The translations under genes were made by a program, and so were the position numbers. From NCBI GenBank assembly GCA_024280885.1, contig JAJRPF010000009.1, positions 1 through 35,193 of the forward strand: a stretch of DNA of 35,193 nucleotides, written 5' to 3'. The stretch is from Planctomycetota bacterium (GTDB lineage Bacteria > Planctomycetota > JAJSAM01 > JAJVHW01). The notes beneath the pieces are model-generated. The model was not told where the DNA came from. It saw only the letters and a list, made by a program, of their open reading frames with translations, and searched no databases. This document shows, piece after piece, positions 7,675 through 16,472 of the stretch (positions are counted from its first letter, which is position 1; each line of letters begins with the position of its first letter).

Positions 7675-8715
7675 ATGGACACCGTGCGCGTCATCCGGGA
7701 TCGGGGCGGCCTCGTCGAGGCCGTCCATCATGTTCAGGTGGGCCTCTGGCGGTTCAAGGCGGCCAGCGGTGAGGTCACGGGTGGAGGCGCGGCGATCGGT
7801 GGAGAACAGCTCGCGTACCTGCGGTCCGCAGCGAAGCCGGTACAGGCGCTCGCGTGCCTGCTCACAGGCGCGGCCGATCGGTTCTCGTTCACGGTGCCCG
7901 AGCTGGCGCTCGCGTGCGCGTCACACAACGGCGAACCGTTCCACATCGCGGCCGCACGGAGCATGCTGCGCAAGGCTGGCATCGACGAGAACGCACTGCT
8001 CTGTGGCGCGCATGCCCCCATCCACGCGGCGAGCGCGGCGCAGTTGGTGAGCGAGGGCGGCAAGCCCAAGCCGATCCACAACAACTGCTCCGGCAAGCAT
8101 GCCGCGATGCTCGCTGCGTGCGTCGCGGCAGGCTGGCCGACCGCGGACTACATCGCGCCGGAGCATCCTCTACAACAGCTCAATCGCGACAACGTCGCGG
8201 CGTTCTCCGGCGTGCCGGTCGAGGATCTGGTGATTGGGATCGACGGATGCAGCGCGCCAGTCTTCGGGATGCCGATCTCGGGTGCAGCACGACTCATCGC
8301 GGGGATCGCGACGCCGGAGACCGCTGGCGTGTCGGACGAGCTCACGGCAGCCGCAACACGCGCCGCCGACGCGATGACCAGCGCGCCCGAGATGGTCGGC
8401 GGTACGGAGCGCTCGGATACAGATCTCATGCGGGCGACAGGCGGTCGCGTCCTCTCGAAGATCGGAGCCGAGGGTCTGTGGTCGATCGGTGTTCGGGGCG
8501 CCGGGATCGGTCTCGCCGTCAAGAGCGAGGACGGGTCGTCGGTCGTGACGACGCGTGCGGGGCTCGAGGTTCTGCGCGTTATGGGCGTGCTCGCTGACGA
8601 CGCGTGGGAGGCTCTCGCCCGGCACCACGACCCGGTGCGGCGCAATCTCCGCAAGCTCGACGTCGGACGGGTCCGCGTCGAGATTCCGCAGGCATTACAA
8701 GAGCTCTTGCGATGA
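7675..8715 (+). CDS. L-asparaginase, Asparaginase_II (rhizobial) family
   Basis: It hydrolyses L-asparagine to aspartate and ammonia in the cytoplasm. The family is the one typified by the inducible Rhizobium etli asparaginase, unrelated to E. coli AnsA/AnsB. Three family blocks are present: R-S51-A-A-K54-P, N-N-C138-S-G-K141-H and GIDGC192SAP. The two SxxK/CxxK-like pairs and the third cysteine match the active-site and metal residues described for the rhizobial enzyme. ATG 7675 gives 346 residues, starting just before the conserved RGGLVEAVH strand; an ATG at 7639 would add 12 residues with no support. The stop overlaps the next gene's start (ATGA), so translation of nnrD is probably coupled. 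Confidence 0.92.
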   Translation: MDTVRVIRDRGGLVEAVHHVQVGLWRFKAASGEVTGGGAAIGGEQLAYLRSAAKPVQALACLLTGAADRFSFTVPELALACASHNGEPFHIAAARSMLRKAGIDENALLCGAHAPIHAASAAQLVSEGGKPKPIHNNCSGKHAAMLAACVAAGWPTADYIAPEHPLQQLNRDNVAAFSGVPVEDLVIGIDGCSAPVFGMPISGAARLIAGIATPETAGVSDELTAAATRAADAMTSAPEMVGGTERSDTDLMRATGGRVLSKIGAEGLWSIGVRGAGIGLAVKSEDGSSVVTTRAGLEVLRVMGVLADDAWEALARHHDPVRRNLRKLDVGRVRVEIPQALQELLR

Positions 8716-9581
8716 CGGACACGCCACTTCCGGCGCTGCCACCACGACCGCGCGACGGCCACAAGGGCACGTTCGGCCACGTTCTGTGTCTCGCAGGTTC
8801 GCGGGCGTACACGGGGGCGGCGGTGCTGACGATCCGCGCGGCGCTCCGCGGTGGCGCGGGCTTGGCGACACTCGGCTATCCGGGCTCGCTCCACACGGTG
8901 TTCGCAGCGCATCTCGTCTGCGAGGTGGGTATCGCACTCCCCGAGCGCAACGGCGTCCTCGGACGCGACGCGATCGAAACGGCTGTCTCGCTCTGCAACG
9001 ATCGCGACGCGATTGCTCTCGGCCCGGGGATCTCGCGCGCGACGGAGGCGGGCGAATTCGCCCGCGGTGTCGCTCTTCGAGCGGAACGGCCACTGGTGCT
9101 CGATGCCGACGGGCTCAACGCCTTCGAAGGGCGCACCGCTGATCTGCGCGATGCCGCGGGATCGCGGATCTTGACGCCCCACCTAGGCGAGGCGGCGCGC
9201 CTGCTCAAGAGTTCGACGGCGGAGATCGCCGCTGCGCGCGAGGACGCTGCTCGGGAACTCGCCGCACTGTCCGGCGCCATCGTCGTGCTGAAGGGTGCGG
9301 GCACGATCACCACCGATGGGAGTCGCCACGCCGTCTGCGCCACCGGGAATCCTGGCATGGCGACCGGCGGAAGTGGCGACGTACTGACCGGACTGATCGC
9401 GGCGCTGCTCGCGCAGGGCATGGCGCCCTTCGACGCGGCGGTGCTCGGCGTTCATCTCCACGGTGCCGCGGGCGATCTCGCGGCCGCAGATCTCGGCGAG
9501 CACGGAATGCTCGCCACCGACATCCTGGACCGGCTCCCCCTCGCCTTCCTGAACTACGCCCGAACCGATGCGGAACACTGA
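8712..9581 (+). CDS. nnrD: ADP-dependent NAD(P)H-hydrate dehydratase (single domain)
   Basis: It repairs damaged NADH/NADPH by dehydrating the S-hydrate form using ADP. The 289 residues have a ribokinase-like fold with the family blocks in order: HKGTFGH at 17-23, LDADGLNAF at 130-138, TPHLGE at 155-160, KGAGT at 194-198 and NPGMATGGSGDVLTG at 213-227, with D223 the expected catalytic aspartate. In E. coli this domain is fused to the NnrE epimerase; here there is no epimerase domain, and none is encoded elsewhere in the window. The ATG at 8712 overlaps the asparaginase stop by four bases (ATGA), which fixes the start. The next gene begins 16 bp after the stop, so a three-gene operon is likely. 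Confidence 0.94.
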   Translation: MTDTPLPALPPRPRDGHKGTFGHVLCLAGSRAYTGAAVLTIRAALRGGAGLATLGYPGSLHTVFAAHLVCEVGIALPERNGVLGRDAIETAVSLCNDRDAIALGPGISRATEAGEFARGVALRAERPLVLDADGLNAFEGRTADLRDAAGSRILTPHLGEAARLLKSSTAEIAAAREDAARELAALSGAIVVLKGAGTITTDGSRHAVCATGNPGMATGGSGDVLTGLIAALLAQGMAPFDAAVLGVHLHGAAGDLAAADLGEHGMLATDILDRLPLAFLNYARTDAEH

Positions 9582-9597
9582 CCGTTAGCATGCAACG

Positions 9598-12500
9598 GTG
9601 AGACGCGCTTCCGCTCTGTTGCTGGTCACGCTGCTCGGCCTCGGGCCGGCCGGTGCGCCGCATGCCCCTCGCATCGCCATCGCGCAAGAAGCGGCCTCCC
9701 CCATCGAGCGAGCCATTGCGACGTCGCTCGCCCCTCCCTCGCCCGAGGCCGCCCAGGACGCGGCGCGGTTGATCGCGGGTCTCGGCGAAGCAGCCCTCCC
9801 AGCGATCGAGGCCACACTCGCGCATGCATCGTGGCATGGACGCGCAGCGCTCGTCGCAGCGGTGGCAGAGATGGACACGGCGCGCGCGTCGGGCCTCCTG
9901 CTACGCGCATCACGTGATCCATCCTTTGCGGTGCGCGAAGCCGCGGTGGTCGGGATCGGGAAAATCGGTGACGCGCGTGCCGCGACAGCGCTGGCTGAGC
10001 GCGGACTGCAGGCGAGCGAGAGCGTCTGGCGCGTGCGCTCGGCGACGGCCACGGCGCTGCGGCGCGCGGTGCTCCGTGGAGTCCTCGCCCGCAGCGTCGC
10101 GGAGCCTGTGCTGGTCGCGCTGCTCTCCGACCCGGATCCGGACGCGCGCCGCACCGCGTTACGGGCCGTCGTGCCCCTCGGGATCAAGAGCGCGCTTCCG
10201 GCCTTGCTCGCGATCTACGATGACAAGGAAGCGGATGCGACCGACCGGGGACTCGCGCTCTACGCTCTGCGTGTCTATCGCGATCAGCCGGACGACGTGC
10301 TGCCCGCCCTGCGCCGTGGGCTCATCGAGACGGACAACGCGGAGGCCGCCGCCGAGGCGGGAGCGGCGCTCCTCGATCTCGGCGGCGCGGCGCAACTCGA
10401 CGACGAGCGCGTCGGCCAAGCGGTGCTGCGCCAACTCGGCGACGCGGGTTCGGGGGTGCTCCGGGCTGCCCTGGGACGCCTTGGCCCGGACGCCGTGCCG
10501 TGGCTGCGCGAAAGTGCCGTCGACATGGCCGGGCGCATCGCGCGGCGCCGCATCGAGCACCGCGCGAGCCCGCTTGAGCTGATCATTGAAGCGCTGCTCG
10601 AAATCCGACGCGAAGAGGCCTTCGTGATCTTGCGCGACCTGGCGGTGGGCGCCGGCGCCGAGGTGATGGCCCCAGACACGCGCGAATTCGCACTTCGCAA
10701 GATCCAACTCCGCTTCGCGCCGCGACTCGCTGACGAGCTCCGCGCGGTCTACGACTCGCATGCCGGGGACGGCGTGCGGCGCGAACTCCTCCTCGCCATC
10801 GAAGCATCGGGCGGAGACGATCTCGCTGCTCGACTTGACGCGGCACTCGCGCACGAGGACGGACGCGCTCGCTGGGCAGCGCTCGATCTGCTGAAGCGAC
10901 GGCCGGACCTCCCCGCCGGGGCCATCCTGTCGAAGCTTGCGGGAGACAACGCGACGCCGATGACGATGCGCGAGCAGGCCCTCGAGACGCTCGCCCGGCG
11001 CGCACCGAACGAAGCCGCAGACGTCGCGCTCTCGCTGCTCGGACACGGTCATTACGACGTGCGGGTGCTGGCGGCTGAGCTCCTCGCACGGGCCGCGCGA
11101 GGAGCCGACGGGGACGCACTCCTTGCGCAGTTGCGCGCCGAGGACGGGACCGACGCGCGGGATGCCGCCCGTGCCGCCGCCCCGAACGCGACCATCACAC
11201 CGACGTCTCCGAATCGACTCCGCACGCGACGCCGTCGGGTGGTGAAGGCGGTGCTCTCGGCGCTGCGCGAGTGCATCGGTGGAGAGATCCGCGCCACACT
11301 CCTCGGCCTTCTCTCGGACGACCCGGACGCTGACGTGCGCGAGGCCGCCGCGCGCCTGCTGCGCGGCGTTGCGGGCGTCGCCGATGCGGCGGAATTACTC
11401 GCTCGTCACGATGCGGAGTCGTCGCCGCGCGTGCAGCGAGCACTGCTGACGACGCTCGTGGCACTTCCGGACTCCGACGCGGTACGACGACGCTTCGAGA
11501 CGATGCTGGCGTCGCCGATGCGCCGCTTGGACGCGTTGACTCTCCTGCGCGCGAAGAACGCGCGCGCGCGTCCGACCGGGCTCGACGCAGGGCTCTCGGA
11601 TCGTGCGTGGACCGACGAAGAGCGCGAGGCGGCGCTCGTGATCCTCGATCGGCAGGGACGGCCGCCCAACCTCGCACGACTCATCGCGCTCGTCCACGAG
11701 GCACATGACAAGGGCTTGGTCTCCGAGGCGCTGCGCGTGCTCGCCGCAACCGGCGGAGAGCAGGCCGGTCAGCTCTTCGTGGAGTTGGTCGCGGCGCTCG
11801 ACGACGCGGACAAGCTGGCGCTCGTGATCGAACAACTCGGACACGTTCGCTTCGAGCCGGCGGTTCCGCTGCTGATCGGGCTCGCCGACTCGTGGCGACC
11901 GGCCGCACTCCGCGCCACACTCAGCAGCGAACCTGCGCTAGAGGTCTATCGCCGCTCGGTGATCGCACTGGGCCGTGTCGGAACCGATGCGGCAGGCCGC
12001 GCCATCGCACGTCACCTGCTCGACGGGGTGACCGCGCACGCTGTCCACGCGTACTCGGTCGAGGGCGATGGTCCGTTCAAGCGGCCTCGCGGTGGCAGCG
12101 CGCCGCCGGTGCGCATGGTCCGCGCATTGGTCTCGGCACTCGCGCACTTCGACGAGAGCGCGTGCCGCGATCTCGTCACAGCGCGCTTGGACGAACTGGC
12201 GGCCGCGGGGACGCTCCTCGAGTTACCGGAGGCCTATCTCGACGGAGTGGCGCGATATCTGCGCGATCCACAGGCCTACGAACTCCCGGCACGGCGGCGC
12301 CCGGCTGCGGCGCTGCCGTTGATGCGGCGCGTCCTGGCGACGGCGCCGCGAATGTCCAAGCTGGACGTCGAGATGCAGCGACTCGTCGCCAATCAACTCG
12401 AGAACGAGACGCGCTTCGCCGAAGCCGCTGATGCGTACCGCGCTGCGATCGCACTCTCCGACGTCGAGGAGGGCTGGCGCTCGCCGGACCGGCGGCTCGA

Positions 12501-13080
12501 AGAGGCGGGCAAGCTCGAGTTGCTAGTCGCGCTCGCGGACGCGAAGGACGGTCGCGTCGACGACGCGGCGGCCCGCCTGACTAGCCTGCGTGACGCCGCG
12601 CCCGACGACGGGGCACTGGCCTACTACCAGGGCTACGGCCGCGCGAAGATCGGTCTCCCCGACGTGCAGGCGCGCGACGCTCTGCGACAGACGGTGACCG
12701 TTGACGAGGGCCACGCGCGGGCGCATCTATGGCTCGGCTGGGTGGACGAGAACCTCGACGAGCGTCCGGCGGCGCTACGGCACTACGCGGAGGCGTTGCG
12801 TCTCGACCGCAAGCGCGTGACCGAAGCCGGGGGCGAGTATCTGACGCACCGCCGCGGCCGCGTACACCGCTGGAGTTCGTACCCGTACTGGTATGCGCGG
12901 GCGCTCGCCCGGGCGGGCGACAACGGCGACGCGGGCCTCGCGTACGATCTCTTGCACGAGGCGATCGTCCGCGATGATCGGTCCGCTGCGCAGGCCGTGG
13001 CGGACCCTGCATTTGCGGCGTGGAGCGACCTGGAGGAACTCGTCGCGTACGCGCTCGGAGTTATCCCCGACTCGGATTAG
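9598..13080 (+). CDS. Large secreted HEAT-repeat protein with TPR-like C-terminus
   Basis: The product is 1160 residues from GTG 9598. Residues 1-30 are a signal peptide (RRASALLLVTLLGLGPAGAP...AIAQ). From about 35 to 870 the protein is a long array of HEAT-type helical pairs, seen as repeated patterns such as FAVREAAVVGIGKIGD, DVRVLAAELLARA and DADVREAAARLLRG. From about 920 to 1130 TPR-like pairs follow (FAEAADAYRAAIAL; ARAHLWLGWVDENL; AALRHYAEALRLD). There is no catalytic motif. Such alpha-solenoids usually bind partner proteins, here outside the cytoplasmic membrane. It is probably co-transcribed with nnrD, although the functions look unrelated. No Shine-Dalgarno sequence is evident, so the start rests on the signal peptide. 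Confidence 0.88.
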   Translation: MRRASALLLVTLLGLGPAGAPHAPRIAIAQEAASPIERAIATSLAPPSPEAAQDAARLIAGLGEAALPAIEATLAHASWHGRAALVAAVAEMDTARASGLLLRASRDPSFAVREAAVVGIGKIGDARAATALAERGLQASESVWRVRSATATALRRAVLRGVLARSVAEPVLVALLSDPDPDARRTALRAVVPLGIKSALPALLAIYDDKEADATDRGLALYALRVYRDQPDDVLPALRRGLIETDNAEAAAEAGAALLDLGGAAQLDDERVGQAVLRQLGDAGSGVLRAALGRLGPDAVPWLRESAVDMAGRIARRRIEHRASPLELIIEALLEIRREEAFVILRDLAVGAGAEVMAPDTREFALRKIQLRFAPRLADELRAVYDSHAGDGVRRELLLAIEASGGDDLAARLDAALAHEDGRARWAALDLLKRRPDLPAGAILSKLAGDNATPMTMREQALETLARRAPNEAADVALSLLGHGHYDVRVLAAELLARAARGADGDALLAQLRAEDGTDARDAARAAAPNATITPTSPNRLRTRRRRVVKAVLSALRECIGGEIRATLLGLLSDDPDADVREAAARLLRGVAGVADAAELLARHDAESSPRVQRALLTTLVALPDSDAVRRRFETMLASPMRRLDALTLLRAKNARARPTGLDAGLSDRAWTDEEREAALVILDRQGRPPNLARLIALVHEAHDKGLVSEALRVLAATGGEQAGQLFVELVAALDDADKLALVIEQLGHVRFEPAVPLLIGLADSWRPAALRATLSSEPALEVYRRSVIALGRVGTDAAGRAIARHLLDGVTAHAVHAYSVEGDGPFKRPRGGSAPPVRMVRALVSALAHFDESACRDLVTARLDELAAAGTLLELPEAYLDGVARYLRDPQAYELPARRRPAAALPLMRRVLATAPRMSKLDVEMQRLVANQLENETRFAEAADAYRAAIALSDVEEGWRSPDRRLEEAGKLELLVALADAKDGRVDDAAARLTSLRDAAPDDGALAYYQGYGRAKIGLPDVQARDALRQTVTVDEGHARAHLWLGWVDENLDERPAALRHYAEALRLDRKRVTEAGGEYLTHRRGRVHRWSSYPYWYARALARAGDNGDAGLAYDLLHEAIVRDDRSAAQAVADPAFAAWSDLEELVAYALGVIPDSD

Positions 13081-13313
13081 CGGCGTCGGTCATGGCGTGG
13101 GATCGAGCCGAGGTGATGAGCACCCACCGGGGCAGGGACTCGCTGCGTGCGCCTCCTGAGAGTCAGACGAGTGTCTCCCGCGGGGGAACGACCGCTTGGT
13201 GTGAGCCTGAGCGGACATGGCACGCTGCATGCGATCTGCCTCATCGAAACGCCGCGCGCGCCACACAGACAACCCGCCACACAGGCAACTCGGCGCGGCG
13301 AAGGAGACTTCCG

Positions 13314-13748
13314 ATGACCACTCGATCGATCGCCCTCGCGGCCGTCCTCGCACTGGCTGCGCTGCCCGTCACCGCATCGGCGGACGCGCTCCGCGGCATT
13401 CCTCGCCCACGCCGCCACGCTGTGTCACGGGTGCGGGTCGCAACCCACCGAGCGCCGCGCAGAACGCGGGTCACGCATGTGCGTCTGCCACGCGCACCGA
13501 TCCATCGGGCAGATCGATGCGAGTACGTTGCCGGCCACGACGTTGTTCGCCGCGAGCGCGTGGTCGTGCCCGGCTACTTCGTCGAACGCGTGGTACCAGC
13601 GCGCTACGAGCTTCGTTGGCTCGGGTTCGGACACGGCTCGGTGCGCGTCCTGGTGAGAGCCCGTCACGTGGTGCGCGATTGGGTGCCGCAACGTGTGCAG
13701 GTGCGCCGTCGACGCGTCTGGGTGAGCGGACGCTGGATCTGCTCGTGA
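13314..13748 (+). CDS. Small secreted Arg/Val-rich basic protein
   Basis: The product is 144 residues from ATG 13314, with AAGGAG at 13301-13306 seven bases upstream. A clean signal peptide covers 1-23 (MTTRSIALAAVLALAALPVTA, then SA). The mature protein is strongly basic, rich in Arg, Val and His, with alternating strand-like pieces (VVVPGYFVERVVPARYEL; VWVSGRWICS). The closing WVSGRW and the repeated V-P-x-R/Y units resemble small periplasmic proteins that carry YXWGXW-type repeats, but I cannot place it in a named family. It is preceded by 233 bp without a gene and ends 43 bp before a convergent gene. The real signal peptide and ribosome site make it more than a chance ORF. Confidence 0.72.
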   Translation: MTTRSIALAAVLALAALPVTASADALRGIPRPRRHAVSRVRVATHRAPRRTRVTHVRLPRAPIHRADRCEYVAGHDVVRRERVVVPGYFVERVVPARYELRWLGFGHGSVRVLVRARHVVRDWVPQRVQVRRRRVWVSGRWICS

Positions 13749-13791
13749 CCGACGACTTGGCCGGCAACATGGCCGGCAACGCGACCGGTGT

Positions 13792-14856
13792 TCAGTCGCT
13801 GAAGAAGCGTTCGATGATCGCGTCCGCGGCGAGGCCGTGGGCGCGTTCATTCGGGTGCGCGTCGTAGCGATTGACGACCAGATCGGAACCCGCGATCCCC
13901 TCGTAGCTCGCACGCAAGTCGAGCACACGCGCGCCAGTGGACTCGAATGCCGCAACAACTCGGTCGTGCGCCGGGTCGAACGGATAGTCGCCCCCCCACG
14001 AGTTGAAGAGCGGGAAGACGACCACGTCCAATGCGATGCCCGCCTCGCCGCAGTACGCGCCGAGTGCGCGGATGCGCTGCTCCTGACGTGACCAGATGTC
14101 ATCGTCCTCGTACGCCCGTGTGACCCAGTCGAAGTAGCCATCGACGCGCGCATCCCGCGTCATCCGCGTCCGAAACCAGAGGAAGTCGAAGAGGAACGAC
14201 TGCCACGGATTGATGACAGTCATGCGCGGCACCGACTCGCGGTCGAAGCGCTCGGCCGCGGTCAAGAGATCGTCGGAGTCGTTCAGACAGTACGCCAGGA
14301 CGACACGGTCGAAGCGGGCGGTCGGCTGGAACTCGCGCAACCAGGTGAATTCATCGGCGGTGGACCAACCGACGCCGCCCGCGTTCCACACTTCTGTCGT
14401 TCCCGGCTGTCGCGACGCGAGCGCGCGACCGACGCGATCGGGGAAACGATCGTCGGGGTCGGCCACGCCATACCCGCCCGCGAACGAGTCCCCGAGGAAT
14501 GCGATCCGCTCGACGCCTGCTGCCTTCTCCATGCGCCACTCCCAGTCGCGTAGGCCAAATCTGTTCACGGTGAAGTGGCGCCTGAACCAGGCCCAATTGG
14601 TCATCGTGAGGCCGTAAGAGTCGGTCGCGTCATAGCCGTAGCGGAACCAGGTCTCGCCAGACAGCGCAACGCCGGAGAGCAGGGTCACGAGCACGAGCGC
14701 GTTCCCGACGACGACGCGGAACGTGGTCGCTCCCTCTCGCCGTGCACGTCTGATCCAGATCACGGTCAGTGCCGCCAGCGAGAGCGCCACGTACCAGAAC
14801 ACGAGGTAGTCGGCGACGAAGCCGGTCGAGGGCATGTGGTTGGGGGGCAGCAGCAC
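13792..14856 (-). CDS. Membrane-anchored SGNH/GDSL-type hydrolase
   Basis: The product is 354 residues. Two N-terminal hydrophobic segments (about 13-34 and 46-67) anchor the protein, and the catalytic domain follows. SGNH blocks are visible in order: G122-D-S124-F with the nucleophilic Ser, N158-A-G160-G-V-G-W, L191-N192-D-S-D and D332-A-H334-P-N. Families with this layout are esterases, often acting on acylated sugars of envelope polysaccharides; the substrate here is unknown. The start at 14856 has an alternative ATG at 14835 (residue 8). It converges on the small basic secreted protein and is divergent from purB, 87 bp away. Confidence 0.88.
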   Translation of the reverse strand: MLLPPNHMPSTGFVADYLVFWYVALSLAALTVIWIRRARREGATTFRVVVGNALVLVTLLSGVALSGETWFRYGYDATDSYGLTMTNWAWFRRHFTVNRFGLRDWEWRMEKAAGVERIAFLGDSFAGGYGVADPDDRFPDRVGRALASRQPGTTEVWNAGGVGWSTADEFTWLREFQPTARFDRVVLAYCLNDSDDLLTAAERFDRESVPRMTVINPWQSFLFDFLWFRTRMTRDARVDGYFDWVTRAYEDDDIWSRQEQRIRALGAYCGEAGIALDVVVFPLFNSWGGDYPFDPAHDRVVAAFESTGARVLDLRASYEGIAGSDLVVNRYDAHPNERAHGLAADAIIERFFSD

Positions 14857-14943
14857 ACGCGCATTCTACGCCTGCCCACGGGCACGTCTCCCGACTTGAC
14901 GCGGCTCCGGCGACAATCGCGGGCTTCACCCGGAGGATGAACG

Positions 14944-16413
14944 ATGACGGCCCCGACAGAGACGGCCCCGACCGGCCGGCGACGTGATATCTACGTCAAC
15001 CCCTTGGCAACGCGTTACGCCAGTCCCGCGATGCTCGCGAATTTCGCGGATCAGCGCCGTTTCGGTACGTGGCGTCGCCTGTGGTTGGCGCTCGCGCGCG
15101 GGCAGCGAGAGTTGGGCCTCGACATCTCGGCGGAACAGATCGCCGAGATGGAGGCTCATCTCGACGACATCAACTACGCGGTTGCCGACGCGCGCGAGCG
15201 CGAAGTGCGCCACGACGTGATGGCCCACATCCATGCCTTTGGCATCCAATGCCCCACCGCGGCGCCGATCATCCACCTCGGCGCGACCAGCATGTACGTC
15301 GTCGACAACACCGACCTCATCCTCTTGCGCGACGCGCTCGGGATCATTCGCAACCGCCTGGTGGCAGCGATCGCGGCGTTGCGCGGGCTGGCAGAGGCGC
15401 ACCGCGACGTCCCGTGCCTGGCGTACACGCACTTCCAGCCTGCGCAGCCGACGACGTTTGGCCGGCGGGCCTGCCTCTGGCTCCAGGACCTCCTGCTCGA
15501 TCTGGAGGAGTGCGAACACCGCTGCTCCACACTACGCCTGCGCGGAGCGAAGGGGACGACCGGCACCCAGGCTTCGTTCCTCACGCTCTTCGACGGCGAT
15601 CATGCCAAGGTCGAAGCGCTCGACGCAGGTATCGCCGCAACAATGGGCTTCTATGCGACCTATCCCGTCACAGGACAGACGGTCTCGCGGAAGATCGCCG
15701 CGCAGGCGCTGACTTTCCTGTCAGGCGTCGGACAGACGACCCAGAAGATCGCCAATGACGTCCGCTTGCTCATGGGCATCGGTTGCGTCGAGGAGCCGAT
15801 CGGGAAGACGCAGATCGGTTCGTCCGCCATGGCGTACAAGCGCAATCCCATGCGCTCAGAGCGGATGACGTCGCTCGCCCGCTTGGTCATGTCGCTTTCG
15901 TCCTATGCCGAGGTCACCGCCGCGGAACAGTGGCTGGAGCGCACGCTCGACGACAGCGCCGGCAATCGCATCGCGATCCCAGAAGCGTTCCTGGCGACCG
16001 ATGCGGTCCTCGTGCTGCTTGAGAACGTCGCCGCCGGCATGCAGGTGTACCCAGCCGCATTCCGACGCGAGTTGGAGCGCGAGTTGCCGTTCATGGCGAC
16101 CGAGGAGATCCTGATGCGCGCCGTCGCCGCCGGAGGTGACCGCCAGGAGCTGCACGAGACTATTCGCGCTCTCGCACATGCAGCCGCCCGCCGGATCAAG
16201 GAGGAGGGCGCTCCCAACGATCTGCTCGAGCGACTCGCCGCAGATCCCGCGTTCGCCGCCGTGAAAGACGAGATCCCCGGGATGCTCGACCCGGGTCGCT
16301 TCGTAGGGCGCAGTCGAGAACAGGTCGACGCATTCCTCCGCGATCACGTCGATCCGGTGCTGGAACGCAATCGTGACGCTCTCAGTGCTGATCGAGGACA
16401 GGTCACCGTCTGA
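14944..16413 (+). CDS. purB: Adenylosuccinate lyase
   Basis: It catalyses two purine-synthesis steps: SAICAR to AICAR plus fumarate, and adenylosuccinate to AMP plus fumarate. The product is 489 residues, in the usual size range. H163 lies in the conserved T-H-F-Q-P block. The fumarate-lyase signature GSSAMAYKRNP runs from 292 to 302 and carries the flexible-loop catalytic serine. Several segments read like the vertebrate enzyme rather than the short bacterial type (KGTTGTQASFLTLFDGD; YKRNPMRSER). GGAGG at 14932-14936, seven bases before the ATG, fixes the start. It stands alone, not in a pur operon, and converges on the DUF2520-type gene. Confidence 0.95.
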   Translation: MTAPTETAPTGRRRDIYVNPLATRYASPAMLANFADQRRFGTWRRLWLALARGQRELGLDISAEQIAEMEAHLDDINYAVADAREREVRHDVMAHIHAFGIQCPTAAPIIHLGATSMYVVDNTDLILLRDALGIIRNRLVAAIAALRGLAEAHRDVPCLAYTHFQPAQPTTFGRRACLWLQDLLLDLEECEHRCSTLRLRGAKGTTGTQASFLTLFDGDHAKVEALDAGIAATMGFYATYPVTGQTVSRKIAAQALTFLSGVGQTTQKIANDVRLLMGIGCVEEPIGKTQIGSSAMAYKRNPMRSERMTSLARLVMSLSSYAEVTAAEQWLERTLDDSAGNRIAIPEAFLATDAVLVLLENVAAGMQVYPAAFRRELERELPFMATEEILMRAVAAGGDRQELHETIRALAHAAARRIKEEGAPNDLLERLAADPAFAAVKDEIPGMLDPGRFVGRSREQVDAFLRDHVDPVLERNRDALSADRGQVTV

Positions 16414-16472
16414 GCAGCGCTCTGCCACGAACGTCGCTGCACAGGCAACTGTCCCCCTCCGGGTGATCGCTC

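Noticed and set aside
13760..13777. GCCGGC/GCCGGC hairpin between convergent genes
   Set aside because: A six-bp self-complementary word is expected by chance in this GC-rich DNA, and no T-run follows.
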